Source of the DNA: Hymenobacter cavernae
Lineage (GTDB): Bacteria > Bacteroidota > Bacteroidia > Cytophagales > Hymenobacteraceae
DNA: 64,000 nt
Assembly: GCF_014641455.1 (NCBI RefSeq)
Contig: NZ_BMHT01000001.1
Coordinates: forward strand, 124,001-188,000
Reading direction: 5' to 3'
Below, in pieces: positions 63,864-64,000 of this stretch. The position numbers and the translations under genes are program-made. Under the pieces are notes generated by a model, which worked only from the letters and a program-made list of their open reading frames with translations, did no database searches and was not told where the DNA came from. Position 1 is the stretch's first letter. Every line of letters begins with the position of its first letter.

Positions 63864-64000
63864 TTATACCAGATAAAAGAAGGTAAATACAAATACCCAT
63901 ACTAGGTCTACAAAGTGCCAGTACAGGCCGATTTTCTCAACCATTTCATAGTGGCCACGCTTCTCGAACGTACCATTAGTTGTGGCAATAAAGCTCCAAG
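63864..64000 (-). CDS. Cytochrome c oxidase subunit III (partial, C-terminal end)
   Basis: The last 45 residues are visible, ending in TAA at 63866-63864. They include KRGHYEMVEKIGLYWHFVDL and the final membrane segment VWVFVFTFFYLV, the typical C-terminus of heme-copper oxidase subunit III (WHFVDxVW). The gene continues past the right edge. It heads the oxidase accessory genes subunit IV, SCO, DUF420 and the small CxxC protein. Confidence 0.92.
   Translation of the reverse strand, partial: WSFIATTNGTFEKRGHYEMVEKIGLYWHFVDLVWVFVFTFFYLV

Overview
The window reads as a chromosomal segment of a Bacteroidota bacterium, most likely a Hymenobacter-like member of the Cytophagales. This is inferred from gene content (SusC/SusD pair, TamB, SprA-like barrel, DUF5683, DUF3098, caa3-oxidase accessory genes), from several promoters of the Bacteroidota type (TAnnTTTG -7 box, once with an exact TTTG-N19 upstream element), from the lack of Shine-Dalgarno sequences, and from a GC content that looks like the mid-50s. 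No phage, insertion sequence, CRISPR array or integrase was seen. This is mostly core chromosome.

Layout: 1-491, start of an oligopeptide-binding lipoprotein gene. 642-6287, metal-dependent hydrolase, then the conserved cluster parA-parB-DUF5683-dapB-lepB. 6369-11796, mixed housekeeping genes (ung, apaG, methyltransferases, kdsA, a coiled-coil membrane protein) and an apparent small-RNA/small-ORF unit at 8535-8840. 12003-17322, cyanophycin synthetase, tRNA-Cys and ribosomal protein S1. 17323-22804, a 0.7 kb AT-rich spacer and a SusC/SusD pair. 22888-27485, desaturase, HNH nuclease, NlpC/P60 peptidase, smpB and tsaD on the minus strand. 27682-36323, tamB, then ftsX-DUF3098-uppP-truB-ribF. 36487-42125, a CarboxypepD_reg protein, CoA-transferase subunits A and B, a GNAT-nitrilase fusion and an SDR. 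42205-49703, RDD and the SpoIIM-membrane-DUF4129-DUF4350-MoxR-DUF58 cluster. 49754-64000, GH20 hexosaminidase, gmd-fcl for GDP-fucose, the SprA-like barrel, an NtrY-like histidine kinase, and cytochrome-oxidase accessory genes ending in a partial cox subunit III.

The main unexplained signals are non-coding. (1) At least seven intergenic spacers hold head-to-head arms built from degenerate 7-bp units (consensus near AANTGTT/AGCTGTT; one locus uses an 8-bp unit), so each could fold into a long hairpin. (2) The palindrome CCTAGG, normally rare in bacteria because CTAG is avoided, occurs at least 60 times by eye, in genes (often as in-frame CTA-GGT, Leu-Gly) and beside terminators. (3) Two perfect parS half-sites separated by 12 bp lie between parA and parB. 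(4) A compact unit with a -7 box, three hairpins, a 43-codon ORF and a terminator lies at 8535-8840. (5) A MITE-like imperfect palindrome lies between the CoA-transferase genes.

Functions rest on motif recognition by eye. No database search was run, and start codons were chosen from signal peptides, promoters, overlaps and family length.
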